This document shows, one piece after another, positions 28,289-39,860 of a stretch of DNA of 64,000 nucleotides. Under the pieces are notes generated by a model. It was given only the letters and a program-made list of their open reading frames with translations. It did no database searches and had not been told where the DNA came from. The position numbers were made by a program, and so were the translations under genes. The stretch comes from Apoda limacodes (lineage: Eukaryota; Arthropoda; Insecta; Lepidoptera; Limacodidae), in assembly GCA_946406115.1 (NCBI GenBank), contig OX291540.1, positions 10,164,563 to 10,228,562 on the forward strand, written 5' to 3'. How positions within the stretch are numbered: the stretch's first letter is position 1; every line of letters starts with the position of its first letter.

Positions 28289-30175
28289 CTACCCTGCGGA
28301 GGGCGGCCAAGAAGTCGCGATGCTTAGCCATGAAGCCGAGCATTTAAAAGAGAGATCGGTGATCTGTACGTATTCGGCGTACACGACCTCGAAATGGGCT
28401 GCGTCGCAAACCCAAGAGAGTTCGGCGAGAATGTCGAGGTGCTGCTGCTCGGCCGTCTGAGCGGCGTTGCGGGGCAGCGCGAGAGAGGGGCGCGGGGGGG
28501 GCAAGGCGCGTTTGCGCGAGAGGTGCGGGAGCACTTCTCATAGGCGCTGGACGCGGAATGTCCCGGGACATGAGAGGTGCGGGGTAGGGAATACCCGTGA
28601 CTGAGACGGGCCCGGGGAGTGTAGACAAAAGTTTGTCTGTCTCCTTCGATTTGGACGCGTCAACTAGCGCTGGAGGACGGCTCCAGGCGTTGACAGCGGG
28701 GAGGGGTGAAGTCACGAGCGGAGCCTGTTGGCGGGGGGCGGGGGGACGCGATTTACCCTGTTTGGGTTTACGCGAGCTTTGTTTGGGAGCTTTGGGGCAC
28801 CCGCGGTAATTCGCTGGGTGGCCTTCGCTCCCACAGAGTACGCAAGCGACCGGGTCTGATGCGTTAGAGCGATCGCGATCACAGTCCGGAGTGGCGTGAT
28901 CGCGCAAACATTTCACACAGCGCGGTCTGCGTCTGCAGTTGCGCTGTGCGTGGCCATAAAGCTGGCATCGGTGGCATTGACCCGGGTTCGACCGCTTGTG
29001 CGGAGTCTCGACCCGGACGCCCTTTAGGCTGCACACATCTTTAATGTTAAAGATGGCTTTGCCTTCTTTGGTCAGGTCTAGTACTACGAGCACCATGTCG
29101 TAGCACTCTGACTTGTTACGGCCATTGTACATTCTATGTACTTCCCGTACGGGGAGGCCTTGGACGATTAGGTCGTCCGGAACAGTCTTAGTGGAGAATT
29201 CCTTAGGAACTCCCCTTATGACTGCTCGGAGAACGCGTTCCTCGGCCAGCGAGTAAGTATGGTACTCATACTTTTGGGCCGTGAGGAAAGCCGTCAGATT
29301 ACGGAAATCGGACGGTGTCGGGACCTGCACTTTGATGCCGCGCTCGGCATCATTGCGGGCGTGCGTATAATTTATAAGCTTGGCCTTCATAGCGTTAGCT
29401 ATATTCGGCCAGGCCCCTTTGTCTTTGATGACAATGGGGGCGGAGTTTTTTCCGTCCCTCCCGAAGTGGGACAGGCGGCCTGCGAAGAGGTGGCGGCGGG
29501 GGTTGTGTTCATGGCGGCTAGCTCAGGGCTGGCCGCCGAGGTGGACGGAGAGGGGGAAGCGCTTGGCGCTTTGAGGCGTTTAGCCTCGGAATCGGAGGGA
29601 GGAGGAGTAGAAGACTCCAGAGCGGATGCCGCCGAAGCCTTTTTGGACTTGGCGGACTTCTTCCGCTTTTTCCCCTTTTTTGTCCCCAGGCCAACCACTT
29701 TGAAGCCTTCGTCGTCCTCGGACAACGCCGACTCAGCGGACATTACGGCTACCGGAGACAGGGGAGCGGTTTCGGAGGTTGCGGGGGGCGGGGTAGCGAG
29801 TGACCGAGAAAGGGTCTCATCGGCTACCTGAGTGGGGGGGCGATTGGGCACAGGGGCCCGAAGAGCGCGGCGAGCGACACGCGGGTCGCGATGGCGGGGT
29901 TCGCGGGAGAGAGAGCGCGAACGAGTGCGCGAGCGAGAGCGCGAACGAGTGCGCGAGCGAGAGCGCGAACGAGTGCGCGAGCGAGAGCGCGAGCGAGAGA
30001 GCGAGCGAAACGCGGAACGCGGCGACAACAGGGAGGGTATCGATTTGTCGTACGCAATGTGGGCAGCCACATCCTGGGAAATGCAGGATTGGACCAGATC
30101 TGAGTGATCACGAAAGCATGCCCTTATGATCTCCCCTATCTGGTCCCGGGATATGCCGGTGAGTAATTCGGCCAT
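28289..30175 (-). pseudogene. Jockey ORF1 (Gag-like RNA-binding protein), frameshifted
   Basis: The likely start is ATG at 30175-30173 (MAELLTGISRDQIGEI). An arginine/serine-rich stretch (SRSRSRTRSR repeats) follows, encoded by a 24-bp minisatellite at about 29910-30000. The frame changes near 29430-29455 (A and C runs) and continues at about 29420 with WPNIANAMKAKL and a PRE_C2HC-like domain (VHRMYNGRNKSECYDMVLVV). Three zinc knuckles come next: CHRCQLYGHAQRNC, CVKCLRDHATPDC and CVLCGSEGHPANYRGC. A second frame change near a run of G at 28492-28500 leads to the probable natural end SWPPSAG at 28289. This order is diagnostic of Jockey-clade ORF1, which coats LINE RNA. Confidence 0.82.
29910..30000. 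repeat. 24-bp minisatellite encoding Arg-Ser repeats
   Basis: About 3.5 copies of a unit close to GCGCGAACGAGTGCGCGAGC (plus four bases). On the minus strand it encodes alternating Arg and Ser. The lack of stops leaves all frames open, which creates spurious + strand frames at 29800-30129. Confidence 0.8.
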
Positions 30176-30974
30176 CGCGCGGGAGTGGCCGAGGTGTCGC
30201 TTGTGAGTACCTAGTGACTCCCCACCATTACTGGCGAGGAGCAAGAATACCTAAATGTGGCCAGGCGCCCCGCAGTGCTACGGATTGCCTGGTGAGTACC
30301 TAACTCCTACTCCTACGGCCGGGGTTACGTTGTCACCGTTAGGTTTCCCCCCAGCAACGAGACGTGATTTAAGAAGAAACGTTAGGTAGACCGCAACTCT
30401 GAAAAGAGCTATACGATCTCACCCACCAGCCCTTGAGCACTCGGAACTGGATTTCTACAAACTAAACGCAATCGATACTTAAAACGCGAGAATGCACGGA
30501 GCGGCGAACCGCTGAAGCGGAAATACTACGCTAGCGATTTAACACAAAGCTGGACTCAGACCGGGCGAACCGGTAACAGTCAAAGAGGCAAGCGAGGGTC
30601 ACCGCTATGCGTAGTAGTTCCGCGACTACGAGAACACACACTCACGCACAAAAACACACAGTATCGCTTCGATAAACTTCGCGTTATGGGCGCGTTGAAA
30701 AGCGCGCAAACACACTCAGAGCGGACCGAGAAGCAATTTCCCAGCCAATACACACTGCCGAGCAGCGCTTCAACACTCAGGCCGATTTTCCAGGAATTGC
30801 GGGCAATAAACCAAACAACAATTCGAGGTTGTCAGCGCTGAGGCAAAACACCACACAGGAATGCGCACCAGCTGAGTCACCACTGCACGGAGCACACTGA
30901 GAGCACTTGACGCTCTAGAACACGACCGCACAACACGAAAGTCGAATCGGGAATCCTGAATGAATGATATCATG

Positions 30975-31630
30975 CTAAAAATTTCTGTTGTTTGTGGTCA
31001 ATGCACAGTAAATGATCCATATTAAAACACATAATTGGGTTTGTAAAGGAAGATTATTTCGCATATTTCAAATTGGAACTTGGAGATCAAGTTGAGCAGA
31101 AGATATGAGAAAGATTTTCGTTTGTGTGTTTTAGGGGAAATAAAACTTAGGTAGGTACTTAAAAACTATCTGACGCGCTGACAGACATGTGGGGACATTT
31201 TTAAATAAATAATCGGAGGCGTAGGCTGTCATGTTTCGAATGACACGGTAAACCGTCGTTCCTGGCTATGTTGTCATATGACTGTAGCCGTTAAGCCAAG
31301 TCAGCGGCCTCATGGGCTTGAAAACTCTCACAGTAGAGTGGCTAATAAGTCGACTAGAGTCGATTATTACACTGTAATTAAAATACTAAGATAGCGACTA
31401 AATATTAGAACGATATTATTTTGTATATTCACTGTTACTAAATGTTTAAATTTATCGATATTTTTGATCGTCAGGTCAAGCGCTATGTCATCACAGGAGT
31501 TCCCAAAGTTTATCACGCCCCCCTTTTTTTCCAGGTGTTATCACGCAATCAGTCGAAAGACTATGAGCAGATGGGTTGATGCTTATGTGGTGGTCAGAGC
31601 TAGATCCCCAATGGGATAAAGACTCTACAA
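30975..31630. other. Non-coding spacer
   Basis: AT-rich sequence beyond the Jockey 5' end with no recognisable gene. A CCCCCCTTTTTTT run near 31520 may be the 3' tail of the next minus-strand element. Confidence 0.45.
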
Positions 31631-31643
31631 TGCATTACAGACA

Positions 31644-33900
31644 TCACTTTGATTCCAGGATGTGGCGTCTTTTTAGCCTTCTCGTGGGTTCTGGAGCGCT
31701 AAGTTGGACTGCTAATTGGTTTGAGTGATTAACTAGTCTTGCTTGGTATTTGGTAAAACTGGAACCAATTTTCTCTTTGACTGTACTAATATTTAGGTTT
31801 TCATGTAGGTCCGAGACTCTTATAAACCATGGGGAGTTGGAGATTTGATTCAGGATATAATTTTGAGTCCTTTGGATTATACATATGCTGGAGTAACTAG
31901 CTGCTCCCCACAGTTGTAGTCCGTATGTATATATTGGTTTTAGTACAGTCTTGTAAATAAAAGGCTTGTTATCAAGTGACAGCTTAAAGTTTCTACCAAG
32001 CAGCCAGTAGAGACCGCTATATTTCAAGTTGACTTCATCCCTTTTAGTTTGTAGATGTTTCTTCCAGATGAGTCGTCGATCCAGGTGGATTCCCAGGTAT
32101 TTGGCAGAGGCACTTTGGGGTAGCTGGTTGCCTGAAACCTATATATATGATATACCCTATCAAGAAATGCAGACGAGCAATATCCTTTTCTTTCGAATGC
32201 AACTTTTATGGTTTTACAGACTCTATTTATCTGTGCAACTGTACCGTGCTGTTGTCTAAAGCCAAACTGATGGTCCGGGATGATTGAGTTTTGGGCAATT
32301 TCTTTCAAAAGTCTACGTAGTAACAATTTTAAAAATAATTTTGAGATTGCAGGCAGCAGACTTATTGGTCTATATGATGTAATTTCATTCACTGGCTTTC
32401 CTGGTTTAGGGATCATTATTACCTGGGACACTTTCCAGAGGCTGGGGTAGTAACCAGTATGGCGTTAAAAAGGATTGTAAGGAATACGATAGCTTTTTTT
32501 GGGAGCTCCGTCATGACCTTCTTGTCAATCAAATCGAATCCTGGTGCTTTCTTTTCTTCCAACCTTTTCATTCCTCTGGAAATTTCTCTGGAAATTGGCA
32601 AATCAAGTTGAAAATCTTAAATCAGTAAATCATCTATGTCAGTGACGTTAGTTTGTGGATCAGCTTCATTGGGCGAAAACACTTTGACTAGATGTTTTCG
32701 AAAAGCATTGGCTTTTTCTTGCTTAGATCTTGCCCACTCATTGCCTTGTAATCGGAGGGGAGGCTTAGGATTTGTAGGCCTGTTCTCACTTTTACAGGCT
32801 CTCCATAAACAGTAGTTAGTTGCACTTGTTGCAGTTAAGGATCCCCAATGTGCTTTTATCGAGGTGTTATTTGCACTAGATATGGCACTTTTTAGATTCT
32901 TTATGGCCTTGTTGAGAGCAGTCTTGTCAGCTTGATGTCTGCTGGTATGCCATATCCTCCGAAGTCTTCTTTTTTATCATGGGGCTTGGATTAACCGGGG
33001 TGCAGCCTGGATGATCTGCGTTAGACACTTTGTACCTTCATTAATGTCATTCTCAGTTTTAAGAGACATTCTAAGGTTAAGTTTTTTGTTCACTATGTCA
33101 CGGAATGCTTTCCAATCTGTATTTTTGCCATACAAACTTGTTTGCTTCTCTTGTCTGATGACTTTGGTACTAATAGTCAGTATTACTGGAATATGATTTG
33201 ATGAGCCAACTAAGCATGAGTCAACTTTAAAGAAGAGTCGCGACAGTCCCTTCCTTACAAAGAAATCTAGAACATCAGGCAATCTGTTTGGGTCAGTTGG
33301 CCAATGTGTTGGTTCTGATGTGGACATGGTGGTCAATTTATTTTTATCAACACTTTTTTTTAGTTCTCTTCCTAGAGTAGTTATCAGCCTAGAATCCCTG
33401 TTTGGCATTCCAGTCACCTCCAATGACAAATCGAGGACCTAGGGTTCTGAAGTATTCACTAAATTTGTTTTGGTTGAAAGTGTATGGCAGAGACATTGAA
33501 TTGGCCATTTCTGTCTGAAATAGCTACAGGTGTAGTTTGAATGTGGTCAGTCTTAAAATTTGGCAGTTGTTGGATGTTTGATGGATGTCTTAATAATAAC
33601 CGCTGTCCCTCCATATGGCTTCCCATCTGGGTGGTTTGTGCAGTAAATGTTGAACCCTTTAATTTTTACTAAGCTGTTACTGATAAAATGTGTTTCAGAT
33701 ACCAAAAGGATGTCAAAGTCATGCAGATGAAGTAGAGTTTCAACTTCATCTTTGTTGGGTGACAGTCCATTAGTGTGCCAGGTGGCAATTTTTAGTGTCC
33801 ATATCTCTGTAGATTCGTGATCTGTATTGTGATGAGCTGTAGCAGTGTGCTCATTTGTTGTAAGACTAGATCTATTTTTTCACTTTGTTTGATAAACATT
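31644..33900 (-). pseudogene. ORF2 remnant lacking the RT catalytic block
   Basis: The endonuclease is seen as FVIGGDWNAKQG near 33420 and VDSCLVGSSNHIPVILT near 33200. RT starts with GMKRLEEKKAPGFDLIDKKV and IITSYRPISLLPAISKLFLK-like blocks, then QFGFRQQHGTVAQINRVC. At AFLDR (about 32150) the frame jumps directly to a late RT block (GNQLPQSASAKYLGI). The catalytic YADD region is therefore deleted. The C-terminal domain (KYSGLYWLLGRN, TYGLQLWGAAS) ends at 31644. Confidence 0.78.
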
Positions 33901-34025
33901 TGCTCTAATACTTTGTTGGAATCTGGTTGTAGGACTTTTTGATTTTGTAGAAGCTTGGTGTTTAAGATTTTAGGGGATGATTTATGTCCTTGGTTACTAT
34001 TTTCTATTATACATTGTCTACATTT

Positions 34026-35195
34026 TTATTTATTCTTTTCCTCCTCTTGTGGAACACGCTCTGCTATTTTTCTTGGTAATCGTGGGTGGGATTTCCTGGA
34101 GAGAATTTCTTTGTAGACTTCGCAGCCCTTGTAATTAGCCGGATTGGGACCTAAGCATAGGGTGCACGTAGCAGGAGTGTTACGATCTTTTTTAGGACAT
34201 TCCGAGGTTTTGTGAGAATCAGCACATTTAACACAACGGTATGGTTTCATGCAATAATTTTTAGTATGTTCATATTGCTGACATCTTTGACACTGAGCTA
34301 CGGTGTTTCTTTTTTTCGGATCTTCTATAATGATAGTCTGGTTGTATATAACTTTCAGATCCTTTACAGCCTTATTGTTCGGACTCGGTTATAAGTTTGC
34401 AAATAAGGTTGACGTAGGCTTTTTGTCTTCTACAAATTTTGCTTTTATGATTTGACCAGTAACTGTATTGGCAGTTTCTTCCAAGGCCTGTTTTATGACA
34501 CTAGTAGGAGTTGTATGGTGTAGGTTGCGTATCACTATTCTGCAGCATCCGTTGTCTTCGCGATTGAAGGTGTGTCCAATTAATCCATGTTCACGTATGA
34601 CGGTTATCACTTTCTTGTGTACATTAATGTCACTGGTTACTATTTTGAGTTGGCTTCTACTTTTAATCTTGTATGTGAAGTTGTGTCTCTCTGTAGCAGT
34701 TTCTAGTAGTTCGGTTAGCTTGCGTACATCTTCATTTCCGTAGAGAATGATTGGGGGTTGTTTATTAGCCTTTTTGTTTTTCCTCTGTCAGGTCAACTGT
34801 CAGTCTACTAAAGCTGTTGGATGTTTTGATCTTATCAGGTGAGGGTGTACTAGACATTTTTTTTCTTTTAACATTTCTTATTGATGGGACTCTTTGCCAA
34901 GATGGAGGCTCTACCGTCTTTTATTTTGATGTTGTGGGGTTGAGTCTAAAGGTGGTAACGGGCTTGTAGACGAGGTTCTGTTTCTGGGGACAAACAAGCC
35001 TGGATGGAATGCTTGTTGCACAATTTTCTTGCTTCCTGAAGTAACCGCCGCAGTTTCGCTATGATTTTGCAAAATTATGCCCCCCTCAGAATCCGTGGGA
35101 AAGCCTGTCTTCTGCTCTAAAGAGAAGACAGAGAGGGATTTCCCAGCACCGCTGGTACCCTCCTGAGGTAGTTTGTTGTTTAATCTTGCATTCAT
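34026..35195 (-). pseudogene. ORF1 remnant of the second Jockey-type element
   Basis: Starts MNARLNNKLPQEGTSGAG (35195), low-complexity and serine-rich as usual for these N-termini. After frame breaks, FNREDNGCCRIVIRNLHHTT and IKAKFVEDKKPTSTLF correspond to the domain before the knuckles. The knuckles are CVKCADSHKTSECPK and CTLCLGPNPANYKGC; the latter has the same ANYxGC ending as the 28.8 kb element. At least two frame changes. Confidence 0.7.
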
Positions 35196-35569
35196 GATTA
35201 TTTTATTTTCACGTATTTCGGACGTCGTCTAGCCTTTGGTGAGTCAACACCTATGTACAAGGCAGCACATTGGTTTATTATTCGAAGTACCTTCTCCTAG
35301 ACCAACAGCCATCTAAGGCTCTCGAGGTTGGTCACCACGGGTCAGAGCTTTGATGCAAGTGGCGGCTGCTACTTGCCACTGTCGTCCAAATATCAGTCGG
35401 TTTAGCACCATTTTATAGAAATAGCCCCGCCATAGGCAAACCCGGTGCCCCTCAATTCAGACCGCCCGATTGTCCGCGGCTGAACATATCAGCTAGCAAC
35501 CATATCTGGAAGCCGTTTCACTATCTGCAACCTGCGACGCGTGTGGTGGCATAGGGCAATGCCTCTGGG

Positions 35570-35800
35570 AATGTTCACCCCCTACTGCCAAAAATTTAAA
35601 TGCTCTGGTCCCCCCTCGGCGCAGCAAATAGCAGCAAGTGGTCTCGCCACGCAATTTTTAAATTTAATAATGGTAATATTTTTTTTTGTACATGTTTTAT
35701 TTAAAAAAAAAAAAACGTTTTCACACACTTCTTATAGGAAGAGTCAATGCAACGGAGCATGTTTTTGACATGATTTTTAATTCTAGGTTTATGCATAAAA
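35570..35800 (+). repeat. Dispersed repeat, copy A
   Basis: CAGCAAGTGGTCTCGCCACG, then TTTTATTTAAA, then GTTTTCACACACTTCTTATA and TTTTTAATTCTAGGTT occur in the same order and spacing at 51790-51985 (about 80 percent alike). No coding capacity; unclassified. Confidence 0.55.
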
Positions 35801-36099
35801 CAGTATTACCAACGTATTTGAAATACGAATTTTTAGTATAACGCTACTGTCCTATGCACCGATAACAAAGTGACGCATTTAAAATATTATAACTTGTTTT
35901 AAATTTAAGAAACTTTGTATATATTTCCCCGTTACCCGCAAAAAAAATAATTGTACACGATATATACACAACAATGGCACCTTCCTCTACTGGCCGCATC
36001 AGGATACTGTGTTGTGTTACTTATAGCGCTGCTATCCAGTCTATATATATATATAAAAAAAATAATGCACTATAGAGGGCAACACTAAAAAAAAAAACA

Positions 36100-36310
36100 C
36101 CTATCTCAAAAAAAGGGGATAGCGTAATGTGCAACCCAGGATTGTTCGCCCCAAGAATGATCATATCAGCAATGTCCACCCCATCAAACTTTCCCCTTTT
36201 GGTTTGTACATTGGCGGTATGAACATTCTTGGGTTGCGCAATCACGCCTCGTGACATCAAAGATCACCCGGAGAATGACCACCCCAGCAAAGTCTCGACT
36301 CTCGCAGCTT
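36100..36310 (-). repeat. GGGGTG-motif array, copy 1
   Basis: On the minus strand, variants of TTTGCTGGGGTGGTCATT and ATTCTTGGGG(C/T)GAAC recur four to five times about 40-55 bp apart. A second array with the same motifs lies on the + strand at 53500-53690. The class is unknown; it may be a short non-autonomous element built of degenerate subrepeats. Confidence 0.5.
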
Positions 36311-36944
36311 GCGACCCTGGTGTTGCAAGAAATGTAAAAAAAAATCAAAGTTTGTTGCTATAGTAGGAAATTACTACTAAATGTATGTGTGTTACGAAAA
36401 TAGCGACTGAATAAAAACTATGTTTAAAAACAAATATTTAGAAGTACCCATGTGTTTTTTTTTAATAAAATATCTGTTTTTCATTGATATAATGTATTTC
36501 TGGACCACGAATCATGAAAAGAAAGGAAAAAACATTAGTAATGAAAAAATCGTGCAGTATTGCTATAGAGAGAGCGTTTTCGAAACGATAGTGGTAGACT
36601 TATTCCTCATTTATCGAAAACGCTGTATTGTGGACGTCAGCTGGAAAACTCTACATTGTCAGTGCCAATTATCGGATATCGCTTATATTTTTGTTATTTA
36701 TTTATACCTACTATTTAATGTGTTGTTCCTTTTTTATTTAAGTCTAATATGCTATTATTACTATATTGAATATATAACTGTTTTGTAGGTACCTAGTTTA
36801 TCTTAATTATATTGTTATGAAACATTAGGTACCTACTTAAATAAAAACATTCTAATTTTTTAGTAACGAAAATCTGGATGTATATTTACTATGAATCTGT
36901 TAAATTATACCTAATACTTAGAACACAGAGTAAATAAAACCACC
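36311..36944. other. Non-coding AT-rich spacer
   Basis: No gene recognised. A short inverted pair AGCGTTTTCGA / TCGAAAACGCT (36573-36583 and 36617-36627) could belong to a small foldback element. Confidence 0.4.
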
Positions 36945-37734
36945 ATATTTAATTACAAAATGTTGTTTATGATGTTTGTGAAAATACAACAATAATTAAA
37001 GATTCAATATACCTAATAAGCATCTTTATTTAGGTAGGTATATTTCTTCATATTAGAGAAAAATAGATACCTATAATAAATTTTAAAAACAAACATCACA
37101 TAATATACCTAATTAACTAAATACTAAAAATCTTTAAAAATACAATTTAATCCACAATAGATTTCAAGCCACCATTTGCTATCGCCAAGCTTATCGGCAG
37201 GTTCTAGGCGTACGCAAGTTCAACGGATATCAAATAGGAATCGCGTTTGTAAAGTTGCAATATGGCTACCTAATGTATAGATGATTTTCGTTTCGGCGCT
37301 CAAAAGTGGCTTGGCGATGGTATCGATAGTATAGAAAAGCAACAAGTCTACGTTTTTTTTTGATTGATAGCAAGTGACGTCATTCAACTTTATGTTCATA
37401 TATTTTCTTTAAATCCAACCTTTTTTCGTGACGCTATAACAACTTTACAAACGCGATTCCTTACTGATGTTCGTTAAACTTGCGTTTGCCTGCCGATAAG
37501 CTTTGCAATTGCAAATGGCGGCTTGAAATCTATTGTGGATTTTTATATTACGAAATACATTGTTTAAAAATAAGTATATTTTTTTAAAGATTTTAAGTAT
37601 TAATTAGGTATTATCGGTTCCTACTTGTCTCTGATATGAAGAAATATACCTACCTAAAGACCTTACATTGAATATTTAATTATTGTTATAATTTCACATC
37701 ATAAGCAACATTTTCTTAGTTAAGTAATTAAATG
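36945..37734. mobile_element. Large foldback element (about 300-bp imperfect arms)
   Basis: The left arm 36945-37260 and right arm 37430-37734 are inverted copies. Paired landmarks include AACAATAATTAAA, TTTAGGTAGGTATATTTCTT, TCCACAATAGATTTCAAGCC, AAGCTTATCGGCAGG and GGAATCGCGTTTGTAAAGTT. The 170-bp centre holds ACAAGTCTACG and ATAGCAAGTGACGTCA. No coding sequence, so it is probably a non-autonomous DNA element. Confidence 0.7.
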
Positions 37735-37762
37735 TTCTCGCCTCTCTGGGCGATCATTCCAG

Positions 37763-38445
37763 GTTAAACAAGGAGAAGCAAGATCAAGCCTCTATGACAT
37801 TGAGGCTAGAGTGCCACAAGGCTCAGTTCTTGGTCCAGTTCTCTATAATATCTTTACTTCTGGCTTGCCCATATGCTACAGCATTACCGTTGCAACATAT
37901 GCTGATGACATAGTACACCTGTCTGTTGAAGATAACCCGACAATCGCCAGCTTTAAATTACAAGGACAACTAAATGAAACTCAAAAGTGGCTTGATAAAT
38001 GGCGAATCCGCGCAAGTGTGACTAAATCCAACCATATAACCTTCGCCCTGAGGAACGGAAATTGTCCCCCTGTAAGGCTTCGGAACGATATGCTTCCACA
38101 TTCTGATTGTCTGAGGTATCTTGGCTTTCACCTTGATAGGCGCCTGACGTGGAAGTATCACATCAAACAAAAAAGGGACCAGGTCAATCACAAATTTCGC
38201 TCCCTATACTGGATCATGGGAAGAAATTTAGTCTTATCTCTCGACAACAAACTTCTCATTTACAACTCAGTGCTTAAACAAATATGAACGTACGGGATCC
38301 AGCTTTGGGGTATCGCCAGGAAAGCAACATACTCTGCCTCCAACGAGTGCAGAATAGCATCCTGAGGGCAATTACTAATGCCCCTTGGCTTACAAAAAAT
38401 TGCGAGATACATAGTTACCTCGAGATGCCGACAGCTGCATCTGAA
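37763..38445 (+). pseudogene. RT fragment between foldback copies
   Basis: Internal piece of a Jockey-type RT: ARVPQGSVLGPVLYNIF, VATYADDIVHLSV (catalytic YADD present), DCLRYLGFHLDRRLTWKYH, then FRSLYWIMGRN and IYNSVLKQI. A TGA at about 38285 and then TYGIQLWG in the same sense follow. It lacks both ends of the protein. The C-terminal blocks are close to the 31.6-32.0 kb element, so it comes from a related family. It lies exactly between one complete and one partial foldback element. Confidence 0.75.
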
Positions 38446-38449
38446 TTTT

Positions 38450-38925
38450 TATAGTAGGCGTCTTTCTCAATACTTTCTTTGAATCAGTTAAATTAGAAAC
38501 TAGACAAATATTTAAAATACTTCACATTTCAATACCTAATTAACAAAATGCTCTAAAAATATTTTGTAAATAATGTAATCTTATATGTATATATACATAT
38601 AAATGCTATCCACAATATAATAAATATGCACAATTGATAGTAAGCCGTGATTTATAACTGCAAAACTACTACTAATTCAACGAATATTGGATAGAAAACA
38701 CGTATGTTACACGTCATACACGTAATTGCATTAATGCGTAGGCGACTTTCGCATCGTTTGACGTTCCACTATGGCTAATCGATGACACTGATCGAATAGA
38801 AAGGGTACAAGTCTATGATTTATTTTCCGATCGGTAACAAGTGACGTCACAAACTTAAGTATGTATGTTCATACAATTTAATGTAATTCTTTTTTCATAA
38901 CGTTGACAAGTCTAGACCACCATTG
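38450..38925. mobile_element. Partial second foldback element
   Basis: Shares TCAATACCTAATTAAC, CTCTAAAAATA, ATCCACAATA, a central ACAAGTCTATGATT, CGGTAACAAGTGACGTCA and ATAACGTTGACAAG with the 36.9-37.7 kb element, in the same order. The right arm is mostly missing. Confidence 0.5.
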
Positions 38926-39554
38926 TGACTTCAGAGCCAATAAACGGAATTTTTGACCGTCGCGCATCGTGTAAATTCTATCTTTTTAGGTACCCTAACC
39001 CACCAAGAGTATAGGGCTAAGTGGGAAACAGTGGAACTAGGGAAACTCTACAACGAATCTATTTGTCTTTTTTCGACTCCTTATAAAAAGTATTTTGTTG
39101 TGTAATTTAAGTAGCTCACATACTGCTATCTTAACATGTATCATCCAGATCATCAGATGCCGTGACACGTGACAAAACTCAAAAAATAGGTTATTTGCTG
39201 TTTTTTTTGTAGCAAAATTGTGTCCAAATTATTACTGAAGTTTTGTTTTTTATTTTAGGTTCTGATAAGTAAACTTAAGTTTTTATAATTTTTTTTAGTT
39301 ATTGTTTCCAAAGAAAAAACATAGATGGATTTCAATAAGTTGAACAATGTAACTGTAAACAGTACCTATTAATCATTCTAAAATTTTACGTGTATTAAAA
39401 AGATAGCAGTGGCCGATCTCGCACGTCTTGAAGCAGTGCCACTAGCCATATTGGTTTGCTATCCAGCTGGTTATCATGATGTCTTTATTATAGATATTCT
39501 GTTATTTTCTTTAAAATACACAAATCAAACTTCATAAAAATTTTCAATGCCTCT
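38926..39554. other. Non-coding spacer
   Basis: AT-rich with no recognisable gene or named repeat. Confidence 0.4.
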
Positions 39555-39860
39555 AAGGTGGCAAACAGTCCATCGTCTGCCAGATGTGCGTTCATAAAGC
39601 CAACTTGGGTTAACCCGGGTAGCACTGACAGCAGACAGCAAATACATTGCAGTCCTTAGAGAAAACATTAGCAGGGAGTTCATTCCACAACCAAAGGCAG
39701 TTTCACTGAAACCGCACTGTAAGTGGTAATTTAGGTTCTAAAAGGTGAGAGCATGAATTCCCTGCCGTCGATGGCGAGCGGTGCGAGAACAAATCCCATT
39801 ATACAAGCGGTGGACCCAAAGACAGGGAAGGAAACTCTCTCCTCAGACTTGAGGGTTACT
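39555..39860 (-). mobile_element. LINE family A, 3' end fragment
   Basis: AGGTGGCAAACAGTCC, GCAGGGAGTTCATTCCACAA, GAAACCGCACTGTAAG and CTCTCCTCAGACTTGAGGG appear in the order of the 63.5-64.0 kb copy. The minus strand encodes the decayed end of the LINE protein (WNELPA block). 5'-truncated. Confidence 0.65.

Larger units (their letters stand above)
25130..30966 (-). mobile_element. Near full-length Jockey-clade LINE
   Basis: A 5.8-kb element reading leftwards. ATATCATG occurs at 25122-25129 directly before a run of 16 T (the poly(A) tail in element sense) and again at 30967-30974 just after the 5' end, an 8-bp target-site duplication. The 5' end in element sense starts CATTCAGGATTC. A 790-bp 5' untranslated region, ORF1 and ORF2 follow, then a 285-bp 3' region. 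GC content is far above the flanks, so it is a recent arrival compared with its surroundings. Frameshifts in both ORFs suggest it is inactive, or that the assembly has homopolymer errors. Confidence 0.9.
31520..35640 (-). mobile_element. Second Jockey-type LINE, decayed and internally deleted
   Basis: Reading leftwards: a GC-richer 5' region (about 35200-35640), an ORF1 start at 35195, a PRE_C2HC-like domain (34389-34610), zinc knuckles (34026-34250), endonuclease (about 33000-33900) and RT (31644-32601). The order matches the 25-31 kb element but the sequence is a different family and heavily frameshifted. The 3' end is placed near the T run at about 31520-31530. I found no target duplication, so both ends are approximate. 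Confidence 0.75.

Noticed and set aside
29800..30129. Overlapping + and - strand frames of 70-109 codons
   Set aside because: The 24-bp minisatellite lacks stops in every frame; only the minus-strand ORF1 frame fits the element.
36420..36788. 122-codon + strand frame
   Set aside because: The Phe/Tyr/Ile-rich end reflects AT-rich DNA, and the frame covers a small foldback hairpin; no protein similarity recognised.
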